DNA of 64,000 bases from Hygrophila difformis (Eukaryota > Streptophyta > Magnoliopsida > Lamiales > Acanthaceae), in NCBI GenBank assembly GCA_030278955.1, contig JAOANR010000014.1, positions 14,510,068 through 14,574,067 of the forward strand. Direction: 5' to 3'. Position 1 is the stretch's first letter. Each line of letters opens with the position of its first letter. A program made the translations under genes and the position numbers. A model generated the notes under the pieces. The model was not told the origin of the DNA. It saw nothing but the letters and a program-made list of their open reading frames with translations, and did not search any database. Below are positions 46,745 to 57,683 of the stretch, piece by piece.

Positions 46745-49700
46745 TTTTTTTTTTTTGAGGGGAAATAGATTTTATTAACCAAAGGAGAACATCTTCTCTT
46801 CTAGTACATCATCGTGACTTTACAAGCCTAAAACGCATTCATTGTTCTCAAGGCTATCAGAACTATTAGAAGCAAAACAGTTCTAGAGATATATGGAATT
46901 AAGATCTATTACAGCCAAACTTCCAAACACCCACTATTGGAAGCACCTTTCTTTGCCCAAAAATCCGCCAGTCCATTGCGTTCTCTTAAAACATGCCGAA
47001 CCATTGTACCTCCGGATGACTTCAGTACAGCCATAATAGGTTTCATCAGCTTATGCAACCTCCACGGAACCTGTTTAGGATCATTGAGCCATCTCACCAC
47101 ATTAGCACAGTCACATTCAAGGATTATTTGTTGGAGAGGAAAACCTTGATCTCGAAGAATAGCGTCACAAACTCGGTGGACTGCTGTCAACTCCGCCTCC
47201 GTCGAATCTGAGATGCCAATATAATCTGATAAGATATATATTATCTCGCCCTTGTTGTTCCTAATCACCCCACCAATTCCCGCCGGGCCGGGATTCCCCA
47301 AGGAAGAACCATCCGTGTTTATCTTCCACCACCCAACTTCCGGACACTCCCAAACAAGCTCACCTCGAGGCACTTTATTCCCTCTTCTGTCGGCAATGAT
47401 CAGATTTGCAGGATACTTATCTTCCAAGCTTAACACTTCCACATTGGCACTAGCCACCACCGCCTTCCACCAAGTTCCAATCCTCCATTTCACTTCTGCC
47501 AAAGCAGCCTTGCTGTCGAAACTCACCCTTTGAAAAATTGCCTTGTTTCTCCAAACCCAAATCGTCCAGATTACTGCCATGCATGACAACTGCCACCCTT
47601 CCTTTCTACCCTTATTTGGGGCAGCACCGAGCCACCAAAACACAACCGATTTTGCTTGACCAGGTATAGCCCACAAGATATCAAACCATCGTACCACAGA
47701 ATACCACATATCACATACCATTTTACACTCGCAAAATAAGTGATCAATTGTTTCAACTCCCGAGTCACACAGTGGACAAGTAATAGTACTAACCTGAGCA
47801 CATTTTCGGGCAACCAACACCTCTCGGACCGGTAGAGCATTTAGCACCAATTTCCATACCACCAATTTCACCTTCATAGGACATTTAATCTTCCACAAGC
47901 ATCTCCAAAACCTTCCGATTTCATCCTCCCTGCAACCAGTATTCAACCTCAAGCATCCTCTCGTCGTGTACCTTCCATTGCCATCTTTATTCCATACTAT
48001 ACGATCCCCCAGCTGCCTACATAACTGAACACCATTTATTACCCTATTAAAATCATCCCACACTTCCCCCTCCCAACCGAAAAGCGATCTTCTTAGTTGA
48101 ATGTTCCATGTCCAATTAAATCCCTCCCATGATCCGTACTCCGCAATCTTACCATTCTTATTAACCGCAAGTGTGAATATTCTGGGATACATTTCTCTAA
48201 GGGGCCTGCCTCCTTCGACCCATCTGTCCCACCAAAATCTTGTAGATTCCCCATTTCCTACCTGTATAGCAAAACCTCCCCCGGCGTCTGCCAACCATGG
48301 ACACTCCCACACCTTACTAATTTTGCTCCATAGCGAACTGCCCTGTTTGGAATCTGGAATTAGTGGCACTCCATTCCCATAATACTTAGCCCCAACAACA
48401 TCTCTCCACAATGCCTTCTCACATCCAAACCTCCATTTCCATTTTAATAGCAACGCCTCATTTAGCCTACTTACACCCCAGATTTGAAGGCCACCACTTT
48501 CCATCTGGGAGCACACTCTATCCCAACAAACTGTATGGATCCTTCTCTGCCCATCCCACTCATTCCAGAAGAATCGCCTTTTCAATTTCTCAATATGTGC
48601 CGCCACCTCCTTAGGCACCTTGAACAAGGACATGAAGTAAATAGGTAGACTGTTTAATACCGCCTTGATTAAACAAAGCCTACCCGCTTGGGATAGCATC
48701 CGCCCCTTCCACCCTGCTAGCCTACTTTCCACCTTCTCAATAACCGGGCGCCATATCTCCCTACAGTTGATCCTCCCCCCGATAGGGACCCCTAAATACT
48801 TCATAGGCCACACACCCACCTGACAACCAAGAAATGATGCTGCCTCCCGAACAACATCGTCATCACAATTAATTCCAAACAAGGAGCTCTTACCATAGTT
48901 GATTCTGAGACCAGTTGTTAACGTTAGGCACGTCAAGATCCTCTTTATAGTGATAATTTGGTCCATGCTTCCTTCACAGAACAACAAGGTGTCATCCGCG
49001 TATTGTAGATGGGAGATCCTCCGTCCATTTACTCCAGCGTCAAGGCCTGAATAAATTCCCAGAGCCACTGCCTTACACACAAACCTGTTCAACATTTCAG
49101 CAACGAGTATAAATAGGTATGGGGATATCGGATCCCCTTGCCTCAATCCCTTTTGGAGTTTAAAAAATTTTGTTGGAGTTCCATTTACAAGCACGGCTGC
49201 TGTGGCTTTCGTCACGCACTCCCTCATCCAATTAATCCATTTTTCTCCAAACCCCAAAGCCTCCATAATACTAAATAGTGAATTCCACGAGATATTGTCG
49301 TACGCTTTTTCAAAGTCTATTTTCACGACAAATCCCTTCTTTCCCGACACTTTGGCCGAATGAATTACCTCTGCCTCAATTAGAATCCCATCTAATATTT
49401 GCCTCCCCTTAACAAAGGCCATTTGTGACTCCCCCACAACCCTCTCCACAACCTCCTTTAATCTCCTTGCAAGAACCTTTGTTACGATCTTATGCACACA
49501 ACCCACCAATGATATAGGCCTATAGTCTCCAAGCACCTTTGGAACATCCACCTTGGGTATTAGAGTGATGAAAGAGCCACTTGTTTCCATCGGCAGTTTG
49601 CACTCATTTTCAAAAACATTGAAAATATCAATGACATCCTTTTTTAGTATCCCCCAATATTTTTTAAAAAACTCCATATTGAATCCGTCCGGACCCGGTG

Positions 49701-50311
49701 CCTTGTTGCCGTCACAGCTCCAAATCGCCGATTGAATCTCCTCCTGAGTAAACTTATGCTCTAGATAGCCCGCCTCTTCTGCTGCTAATTTTGCCTCTCC
49801 AATATCCACAATATCAAACAGCTCATCCTCTCTTTTTTTAAACAATTTCTGGAAATGTTTGAAAGCCATTTCTTTAAGACACCTTGGATCATCTATCATT
49901 CTACCCTCCACATTGATCGCCCTGATGAAATTTCTTCTCTTATTGATTGCCGCCACCGTATGGAAAAATCTAGTATTCGAGTCCCCTTCTTTAATCCACT
50001 TCAACCGTGATTTCTGCGCCCAACGTCTTTCCTCAGCCAACAACACCATTTTGAGTTCATGCTTCTTCCATCCCCAATTTTTCCTTATATCATCATCTGC
50101 TCTACCATCAAGCTGCCCTTCAATTTCCTTCAATTCTTCAGATAGCTTTATAATTTTCTTTTCTACACCATCCGCCCCATACCCCTCCCACCTTCTAATA
50201 CCCTGCTTGAGCAACTTCAACCTCCCCAACAGACCTCCCATGGCCCCAGACCCCCTGTCCTCCCACACCCCCTTAACTATGTCCGAAAATCCCTTTTCCT
50301 CCATCCAATAG
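46745..50311 (-). mobile_element. 5'-truncated L1-type LINE
   Basis: A minus-strand element with a terminal T run on the plus strand (its poly(A), about 46743-46756) and a target duplication ttgaaactt at 46736-46744 and 50312-50320. The intact empty site is present in the tandem copy at about 51740 (ttttgaaacttgatctcat). The endonuclease part of ORF2 is missing. Confidence 0.93.
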
Positions 50312-50328
50312 TTGAAACTTGATCTCAT
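46909..50328 (-). CDS. LINE ORF2 remnant: reverse transcriptase, zinc-binding domain, RNase H
   Basis: An uninterrupted frame of 1139 codons; the first few codons come from host flank, so the ATG at 50328 is fortuitous. Domains: an alpha-helical linker (1-170), RT (about 215-480) with KAPGPDGF, DYRPISLV, FVKGRQI, GLRQGDPISP and the catalytic YADD intact, zf-RVT (about 800-900, with CPLCDSGVETIDHLF), and plant-type RNase H (about 990-1130, starting INTDGSSLGNPGPAG and retaining SDSTEAEL). The N-terminal endonuclease of a full-length element is lacking because of 5' truncation, so no self-sufficient retrotransposition is expected. The absence of stops shows a recent insertion. No ORF1 is present. 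Confidence 0.92.
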   Translation of the reverse strand: MRSSFNYWMEEKGFSDIVKGVWEDRGSGAMGGLLGRLKLLKQGIRRWEGYGADGVEKKIIKLSEELKEIEGQLDGRADDDIRKNWGWKKHELKMVLLAEERRWAQKSRLKWIKEGDSNTRFFHTVAAINKRRNFIRAINVEGRMIDDPRCLKEMAFKHFQKLFKKREDELFDIVDIGEAKLAAEEAGYLEHKFTQEEIQSAIWSCDGNKAPGPDGFNMEFFKKYWGILKKDVIDIFNVFENECKLPMETSGSFITLIPKVDVPKVLGDYRPISLVGCVHKIVTKVLARRLKEVVERVVGESQMAFVKGRQILDGILIEAEVIHSAKVSGKKGFVVKIDFEKAYDNISWNSLFSIMEALGFGEKWINWMRECVTKATAAVLVNGTPTKFFKLQKGLRQGDPISPYLFILVAEMLNRFVCKAVALGIYSGLDAGVNGRRISHLQYADDTLLFCEGSMDQIITIKRILTCLTLTTGLRINYGKSSLFGINCDDDVVREAASFLGCQVGVWPMKYLGVPIGGRINCREIWRPVIEKVESRLAGWKGRMLSQAGRLCLIKAVLNSLPIYFMSLFKVPKEVAAHIEKLKRRFFWNEWDGQRRIHTVCWDRVCSQMESGGLQIWGVSRLNEALLLKWKWRFGCEKALWRDVVGAKYYGNGVPLIPDSKQGSSLWSKISKVWECPWLADAGGGFAIQVGNGESTRFWWDRWVEGGRPLREMYPRIFTLAVNKNGKIAEYGSWEGFNWTWNIQLRRSLFGWEGEVWDDFNRVINGVQLCRQLGDRIVWNKDGNGRYTTRGCLRLNTGCREDEIGRFWRCLWKIKCPMKVKLVVWKLVLNALPVREVLVARKCAQVSTITCPLCDSGVETIDHLFCECKMVCDMWYSVVRWFDILWAIPGQAKSVVFWWLGAAPNKGRKEGWQLSCMAVIWTIWVWRNKAIFQRVSFDSKAALAEVKWRIGTWWKAVVASANVEVLSLEDKYPANLIIADRRGNKVPRGELVWECPEVGWWKINTDGSSLGNPGPAGIGGVIRNNKGEIIYILSDYIGISDSTEAELTAVHRVCDAILRDQGFPLQQIILECDCANVVRWLNDPKQVPWRLHKLMKPIMAVLKSSGGTMVRHVLRERNGLADFWAKKGASNSGCLEVWL

Positions 50329-50902
50329 AAATATAGTTTTGATAAATAAAATAATAGGAGTATAAAGGAAACCTAAGTATTACTGTATTAAAAAAGATAT
50401 AGTGTTAGTATTTTAATATATTAAATTATCTATACTACCTATATATATAAATCTTAAATATTTTTTAGTTTGTACAGACTATATATTTTTTTTAACGTCA
50501 ATTCATCATTTCTAAAGAAATTTTGAAAAACCTTATTTAAGGTGTAATCAGTTAATTGACTTTAAAAATATTGATTAATATAAAATGACTAATCACCTAA
50601 AAAATTTCATATCATTCTAAACAAATTCTACATCATTTTTTTAAAGGAAAAAAATAAAGAAAATGAAAAAACAAAAATATCTATATAATAAATCCTGAAT
50701 ACTTTTTGGCCTGTACAGACTCTATTGCCCTTATTCAATATAATTGATTCTTTTTAATCTTTAGGGTTTTATCAGTAATTATACCACCATTTTATAATCA
50801 ATGGCTACAATTAATCCACGTCATCAATCATTAATCGCTGACTAATTCCAACTCACCATCCACGTCATCAATATCTATATATAGAAAATAAGTCTGTCTA
50901 TT

Positions 50903-51432
50903 TTTTTTTTTAGGAAAGAGGTTATATTATTCATCATCATCCGAATCCGACTTACATGAACCTCAAACAACTCCGACCTGCAACATACAAGATCGGCATT
51001 CGTCTTGACCACAACAACATCAAAACAATAACTCAAAACAAAACAATCAGAAGGCAGAATGGCAGGTACAATGAAAAGAAAGAGGCGATAAAACACTACA
51101 TCCAGACCTCTACCCTGCCCTCTTTCGCCGCTCCCTTCCTTGCCCAATGATCCGCGACATCATTTCTTTCTCTTAGGATGTGTTCAATCCTACCTTCACC
51201 TGCACAATTGAACAGTTCAAGTATAGGTCCCAACAGCCTTCTAAACCTCCATGGAGCTTTTCCAGGATCCACCAACCATTTAACCACGTTCCACGAATCA
51301 CACTCAAAAATCAACCTAGGAGGGGGAATCCCTGATCATGTTTAAGAGCCAAACACACTTTGTTTATCGCCATGAGCTCCGCCTCAGTGGAATCTGAAAT
51401 TCCTATATGATCTGATATGATCTGATAGGATG
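50903..51432 (-). mobile_element. Second, severely 5'-truncated LINE (RNase H end only)
   Basis: Flanked by a 13-bp duplication aagtctgtctatt (50890-50902 and 51433-51445) with a T run next to the left copy. The minus frame 51096-51314 encodes an RNase H C-terminal part (FECDSWNVVKWL, then HILRERNDVADHWARKGA). The preceding residues (SDSTEAEL) are in another frame. It is related to, but distinct from, the LINE at 46745. The empty site is seen in the other Helitron copy near 46400. Confidence 0.88.
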
Positions 51433-52551
51433 AAGTCTGTCTATTAATATAATAAAATCTTGAGAAAATCTTATTATATATCTTAAAAGATATAAATTGA
51501 TTAAAACTATATAATATAAATTATTTGTTTGTATATATTTTAAGAAATATTATTATAATATTATTAAATAAATTGAATTTTGGTTATATCAACAAAATAA
51601 GGAATATAATAACCATATTTTAAATAAAAAATACATCATTAAAATATATATATTGAAACTTGATCATTAAAATCTTAATCAGTTACAAAAAATTTAATCA
51701 AATTTTAGTCATGAGTTTTGTATATATATTGGGTCTAATTTTGAAACTTGATCTCATAAATATAGTTTTGATAAATAAAATAATAGGAGTATAAAGGAAA
51801 CCTAAGTATTACTGTATTAAAAAAGATATAGTGTTAGTATTTTAATATATTAAATTATCTATATCTACCTATATATATAAATCTTAAATATTTTTTAGTT
51901 TGTACAGACTATATTATCTTTTTTAACGTCAATTCATCATTTCTAAAGAAATTTTGAAAAACCTTATTTAAGGTGTAATCAGTTAATTGACTTTAAAAAT
52001 ATTGATTAATATAAAATGACTCATCACCTAAAAAATTTCATATCATTCTAAACAAATTCTACATCATTTTTTTAAAGGAAAAAAATAAAGAAAATGAAAA
52101 AACAAAAATATTATAATTCAATTATTAACATAATATCCTTAATTGTTAACTATTTCGATATAAAATAAAAATGTATATGAAAGTCTGTGTAAATTGTTAT
52201 ACAAATTTTTTATAAATAATTTGTACTCCAAAAGGATATAAAAAGTATTTTAGTATAAATAATATGTAAAGATTTGTGGTAATCATCATACATAGTTTTT
52301 TGTGGTAATTCAAATTTTGAATTGTTAAAGGTTATCTTTTTTTTCAATTGCTCTTACTATTTTAGATATGAAAGCGAACCTATATATATTAGTTTTTCAA
52401 TGATGAAAAAAATATTTTATATGAAATTTCTTTTTTTTTTTTTATCCTCCTATTATCTCCTTTATTTCCTTACATTGTTATTATATACATTTCCACCACC
52501 ATTCAAACATAAGTATTCGAACTTTATGTAGTCCCAAAAAAATAAAATTAT

Positions 52552-53211
52552 TGTTTGGCTCGGGTGTAGCCAAGGACCTTTTTCTCCTCAAGGGAGGCTA
52601 TCGGAAAAGGATCAAACCGATTACGGGTTCGGATTTACAATAATGCGCCCACAATTGAATGAATCTTCCTTGAATTGATCAACAATAACACGATACAACA
52701 GAGAATCTGCCTGTTGTTAAGAAACAACGGCGGAATTCACCAAAAACAGAGAACCAAACTACCAGCTGCTAAGGAGCAACGGTGGATTTGGAAATGGTAA
52801 CCGCTACAAACTAGGCTAGATTCTAAGGAAAGCTGTAAAGGAAAGCTGTAAAGAAAGCAGTAAAGATAACAAGGAATTAAAATTGATAAAAGTAATTTGG
52901 GGGTTGGATTGATCTCTCCGATTTTGAGTGCGTCGACCCCTATTTATAGCCGGAGCTGGAATAACCGCTCTCCGGCTAACTCCTCTGAGCCGAACTCTTT
53001 CTATCTTCCATTCGGTTGTTTAGGTTTCGGCTGTTTCTTCCTATTTCGGCCGAAATCTTCATCAGCTTCGATTTCCTCCCTTCAGTTTACTATGTACCTT
53101 CGGCCTTACCAATCTCGAGCCCATCTTCTTTTTGGACTTCCTCTTTCTTCCGGCCCATGTCTTTTGGCCCAGTAGCTCTTTCGCGGCCCATTATTCCATA
53201 TGGCCCCAACA
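52552..53211 (-). repeat. Gypsy 3' LTR (660 bp)
   Basis: Termini TG at 52552 and CA at 53211. On the minus strand it opens TGTTGGGGCC after a purine-rich tract. A TATA box on the minus strand (TATAAATA, 52941-52948) fits the element's direction. The left edge is inferred from sequence alone because the other LTR is not visible. Confidence 0.72.
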
Positions 53212-53229
53212 GATGCCCTCCTTACTTGG
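53212..53229 (-). other. Polypurine tract of gypsy element
   Basis: On the minus strand aagtaaggagggcatc immediately precedes the LTR start, as expected for plus-strand priming. Confidence 0.6.
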
Positions 53230-53352
53230 GCGAATTACTTCCATGCGAAAGAGCCCAAGTAACTTCTCTCTCTCTTTTCCTCTTCGTGCGCTAACTCCTC
53301 CTTAATATCCGGTCACGTTCTTCTACGCCTTTTCGTTTGCCCCTACTTTGTT

Positions 53353-53360
53353 TTTATAAC
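53353..53360 (+). promoter_or_regulatory. Possible TATA box of the antisense PMD gene
   Basis: tttataac lies about 65 bases upstream of the ATG at 53425, followed by a pyrimidine-rich leader (ctcactctcccttcgtcttc) as in many plant 5' UTRs. Weak match. Confidence 0.4.
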
Positions 53361-53424
53361 CATTTTCCTCTTTCCTGCTTACTCACTCTCCCTTCGTCTT
53401 CTCGCCCTTTTTCCCTCTTTATCG

Positions 53425-56400
53425 ATGGCGCAACCGACTCTTTCCCCTTCCTCTCAAAAAATCAAAGATGTTGAAGATTCCCTAGCTGAAACTTCTTCGC
53501 TCCGTCTTATTGATGATGGCCTCGTTACTCTTGGGCCTCTTGCGACTTCAACCGAGGCCACGATTTCTGCTTCTGTTCTCTTTGGGGAATCGAAGACGAT
53601 CCCCTTGTTTTCGGACTATTTCTCTGTCAAGCTTTTCGGCCCTCTCAGTACTTGGCCGTTGGTGACTCAGGAACATGTTGCTTGGTACGACAGGGCCCTT
53701 CCTCATTGCGGATTAGGTTGGATTAACTCTGGCATTGTTCACTTGATTAAGCTGAGTACTCAACCCTTTCCTACTACTTACAATTATATTCAGGCCCTCC
53801 TTTGCTTCTGGAACTCATCCATCAACTGCTTCTGTTTCCCATGGGGTATGATGACTCCAACCATCGAGGATGTTAAGCTTCTTCTGGACTTGCCCTCTCT
53901 TGGAAAGCCCGTCTTAGGGGTTACTGACTCCGACAAGCCTAATACGAAGAACACCGGCTTTGCTTCTGGGCTCACCTTTGCTTCATGGATTAGCAAGTAT
54001 CGTGAGGATAAGCCCGAATTCTCTGAGGACGAATCTGTGGCTTTTATGATGCATTTCCTCAGCCGATTCTTTTGGTGCGCCCCTGCCAAGAATGTTATTC
54101 TTGAGACCTACCCTCTGGCCAAGGCCCTTATGAAAAAGAATCATTTGCCTCTCGCCGACTATTTCTTGGCGCATCTATATTCTGGCATGTCTTCCTTGGT
54201 TCATGGATGGGCTGACGGCCACTCTAGCCGGTCTCATGGTCCTCTTTGGTTCCTTCACCTTTGGTTGGTATGGCATTTCAGGGATATGTCCCTTTTTGAA
54301 CCTCAACCCTTCGAGACTACCCATCCTTCCGCCAACGATCTTCTCGGGGTTCGGTTTCCCGAAATGCGCTCTGAACAATGGATCTACTATTTCATGAGCC
54401 GATCCCCACTTGGTCCTTCTTCCTGCCACCTGTATTCTGGCACTCCGGATAGTTGGGTTTCGGCTATCAACACTCCCCCTTTCGGTAGACCCCTTCCAAA
54501 GGCGTTCGCTCAAGTCTGGAATGCTTGTATCATTCCTCGTCACATTTTCAACTGTTCGTTGTTCGTCCCCCCTGACCATTCTATCCCTTCTGAGGTTTAC
54601 AATCCTCACTTAGTTAGCCGTCAATTCGGCTTTGTTCAGGATGTGGTTGTTCCTCTCTATGGGGACCCGAATCGATACAGCAAATCCTTCAAAGGATTCG
54701 GCTCTGAGAACAGCCGAAATCTCTGTCGTATTTGGGCCCTCCGGATTTGCAACTTTGAAGTTCGTTCCTTCGATATCCGCCCTGGTCTTTCCACTGTGCG
54801 TTTCGATACCTGGTGGGAAAAAGCTCTTTCTTATGCTAATTTTGGCACTAACTTGCAGAGCCTCCTTGTCTCTCGCGGCTTTCCAGGTATTATGATGTTT
54901 TCGGTTGTTGGTTCAGCCCCTGATTACTCCTGCTCTTCTCAAGAGGATGACCCTCTACTTCCTTTACTTAGTAAGTCTTTCAGCTTTCTTTTTATTGTGT
55001 ATCGTACACTTCTCTCAAATTTCCCCTTTTTCTTTCGCTTTGCAGGGGCTGCTTTGGATGATGTTTCCTCTCTTCCCCCTCATCCGCGTATTTCGTCTGC
55101 TCCCGCTACTTCCGGAAAACGCAAACGTGCTACTTCTGGTTCAGGGAAGTCGAAAAAAGAACCAGCACCCAAGACGCTGCGACGTTCCGCCCGTTCGCCT
55201 CTTCCGGGTTCGGCCTCGTCTGCTGATCAGGTTTCTTGCCGTTCTTTTCTTCTATACATTATTATTATTATTTTTTTTTTCACCATCCTCCCTTTAATAT
55301 TTGTCTCGCCCTTTTTTTTTTTTCTAGGCTCTTCGAGTCACCGTCTCTTCCGGCCCTTCCGAATCACCTAATCCCTCATCTACGGCCCTTGATCCTATTG
55401 ATGAGGACCCGGCTATCACTTCAAGTGCCACTCCCGTTCCTTCGGCCGATATGGGGCTGGGATTGACTTCTCGAACGCCTGAGGGTGGCAACACTGGTTC
55501 GGCTGTTCCCATTTCGACTACTTCTCTAGCCGTAGCTCTTCCCTCTCCTTCTATTGCCTCTATTCCTAACCCCTCCCCTGTACACACTCGGCTGGGAGAA
55601 TTGGCCGTTAGCAATGTTAATCCTCCTTCACCTTTCCCGGATAAGGCTGTTCTAGATGATTTCTTTTCCCTTTCATTTGTTTCTTCTTCGTCGGAACTTC
55701 CTCGTTCTTTTAAAGCCTGTTTGGATAAGCTTGATCTCTTGATTTCTGAACCACCCAACGCCCTCTCCGTTCAGACCAGGCCCATCCTATTGCTTATCTC
55801 TTATATCAAGCGGACTTTTCCTCAAGATCTTCTGGTCTCCGGCTTGTCCAAAGTCGTTGATGCAATGTTCACCTGTCTATTACGGATAGACATGGAGCTT
55901 CCCAGCCTCTTGGTTTTTCGCAAAACCCTTGAAGATGAACATACTTCCCTTACCCTTCACAGGGAGGAATTTGACAAGCATGCTTCTGACTATCATTCTT
56001 ATATGAGTCAATTGTCGGCCAATGATGGCCTCAGATCCAATTACTTGAATCGTCTCTCCGCCATTGACTATGAAATCAGCCGTCTTCAACATGAGGCACA
56101 AGGTGTGAAGAATGCCTTAGCCGAAGTTGACCAAGAATCGGCTCACTTGCAAGGACTTATAAAGGAGCTCCACAAATCTGCTCAAGCCCCGCGGGACAAA
56201 CTTGCTAGTCTTAAAGAGACAACAGACTACCTTGCTTTGAGGTTATCCTTCAGTGATACCGTCCTTAATGTTTTCCGCGACTTGTGGTCAGACACTCAGA
56301 GGGCGCTCGATCAGATTCGTTCTGTCGCGATTCAACTTCCTTCGGCGCCAAATACTTCAATGTCTTCTGATAACCTTCTCATCAATCCTCCTTCAGGGGA

Positions 56401-56698
56401 TAATCTGAAGAATTCTGGTAATATTTAATTTGTTCTTTTGATCCTGACGATATTCGATGATTATGTCTTCCTTTTCTTTTAATTTCTCTTCTTAGATGCT
56501 CCACGTGATTCTTTCGAAGACACTACCGACAAGCTTTTCTCGTCCCAACCCGATGATCCCCTGGTTTCGGCCGAAGCTGAAGCTCGATCGTATCGGGAGT
56601 TTCAATCGGTATTGGATCCGACTTCTACTAGTACTTCGGCCGCTCCTCTTACCAGTGACTTCGGTGAAGACATTGCTTATGATTTGAGTGGGGATTGA
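53425..56698 (+). CDS. Plant mobile domain (PMD) protein, antisense gene inside the gypsy element
   Basis: Four exons: 53425-54970, 55046-55230, 55328-56417 and 56496-56698. Introns of 75, 97 and 78 bases all have GT..AG and T-rich ends. They join to 3024 bases, 1007 aa, with no stop; the 75-base intron is also open, so its retention would still give protein. Residues about 90-450 form a PMD/aminotransferase-like domain (QALLCFWNSSINCFCFPWG, TPTIEDVKLLLDLPSLG). PMDs occur in transposon proteins and in host proteins such as MAIN and MAIL1. A basic stretch after it (SGKRKRATSGSGKSKK) looks like a nuclear signal, followed by a Ser/Pro-rich region. A coiled coil is likely around residues 770-860 (EISRLQHEAQGVKNALAEVD). 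The C terminus is acidic (DFGEDIAYDLSGD). Start chosen at the first ATG, in good context (cgATGGCG). It lies between pol and the 3' LTR in opposite orientation. Its role in the element is unknown. Confidence 0.85.
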
Positions 56699-57683
56699 AC
56701 TTTGTTGTTGTTATTTTCTTTTTTTGGATGTAATAATATCCTCCCTTACTGTACTCTTGGCTTTCATTTCGGCCGATTCGCTCTGTATCCTTAATCGGCC
56801 CATTATAAAATGTTTGTCTTTTTGCGGACTTATTTCGCCTGTTTCTTCCCTGTTCCCAAGGATATTTTCTGATACCATATTATCTTCTGCAGCTTTATTG
56901 GGATTCTTGAAACGTTTCTCCCGTAATCAATGCTTTTCTCTTTACGTTTCCTTTTTTTGTTGTAACTGACATCTCTCTATTCTTCTCTATAAATACCAAC
57001 TCCTCTTCACTTCTTGTTCCATAATCTCGCAAACACCAGTCATGAACATCTCGATGCTTTTAATTCCTTCTCCTCCCTGGCCCCCTTGGCCCGTTGGCTC
57101 TTCGGTTGGTCCTTTACTTATAAGCCGAAAGCCCCTTTTATATGCAACGCGAGTTCAACTAATCCTTTCACCATTATCTTCATATACATTGGGATCTTCT
57201 CACATTTTTCTCAACATGTATTCCGACGGTCATACTCGGGCTCTGCCCTATCCCCTCTTGTTGTTGTGACCCGTCGTAATCTTACTAATATCGGTCCCAA
57301 AGTCTTGGGCGGTCGAATAATAATCGCGTCTTTCTATGGGACCGAATTATTTTCTAAGCTCCGAAGGCCATACCCCTCGAATTTCGTCCCTATCTTCAAT
57401 GCTAAGAAGGGGGTATCCTTGCTGGAGCAGATTAAAATTTTCTTCTTCCTGGTCTGGGAGTTGGCTTTCTTGGCACAGCCATCTCTTCTCCCGCCGGCTA
57501 GAAGAATCTGGGCTTGGGAATGAATGTTGGCCATCTACCACTTCAGATCCCATTTGCCTCTGCCTCTTTCTAGCCGCTTTAGGCCAGGACGTTTCCCTTG
57601 TATATTGTAATTTCGGGCTATCGACGCCGCTTTCGGCCGAAGTAGCACCTTCTTTGTACTTATTCGTTCATGCAATAAAATCT
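56699..57683 (+). other. Region between PMD gene and pol end; possible 3' UTR
   Basis: No convincing gene. On the plus strand there is a TATA-like tataaata at about 56991, an ATG at 57042 opening a 75-codon frame, a TGTATATTGTAA-type upstream element at about 57599 and AATAAA at 57674-57679, ten bases from the pol stop codon on the other strand. These could end the PMD transcript or mark a second small antisense unit. A 169-codon plus frame (57014-57523) starts with TTG and has no recognisable domain. Confidence 0.45.

Larger units (their letters stand above)
46192..52109 (+). mobile_element. Tandemly duplicated Helitron 5' segment, with nested LINEs
   Basis: Two 5' termini of the form TCTATATAATAAAT.C lie at 46192 and 50680, each after A. 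Once the nested LINEs are removed, 46192-50679 (about 910 bp) and 50680-52109 (about 890 bp) are nearly identical head-to-tail copies, ending in the same gaaaaaacaaaaata. No hairpin plus CTAG end was found downstream before the gypsy LTR at 52552, so the 3' end is missing or further right. The termini and the gtagccattgattataaaat stretch are shared with the Helitron at 23730-26366. 52110-52551 is AT-rich with no gene. Confidence 0.78.

Noticed and set aside
57014..57523. 169-codon plus frame between the PMD gene and pol as a second antisense gene
   Set aside because: It begins with TTG rather than ATG, has no recognisable domain and overlaps weak transcription signals only. Mentioned as a possibility, not called.
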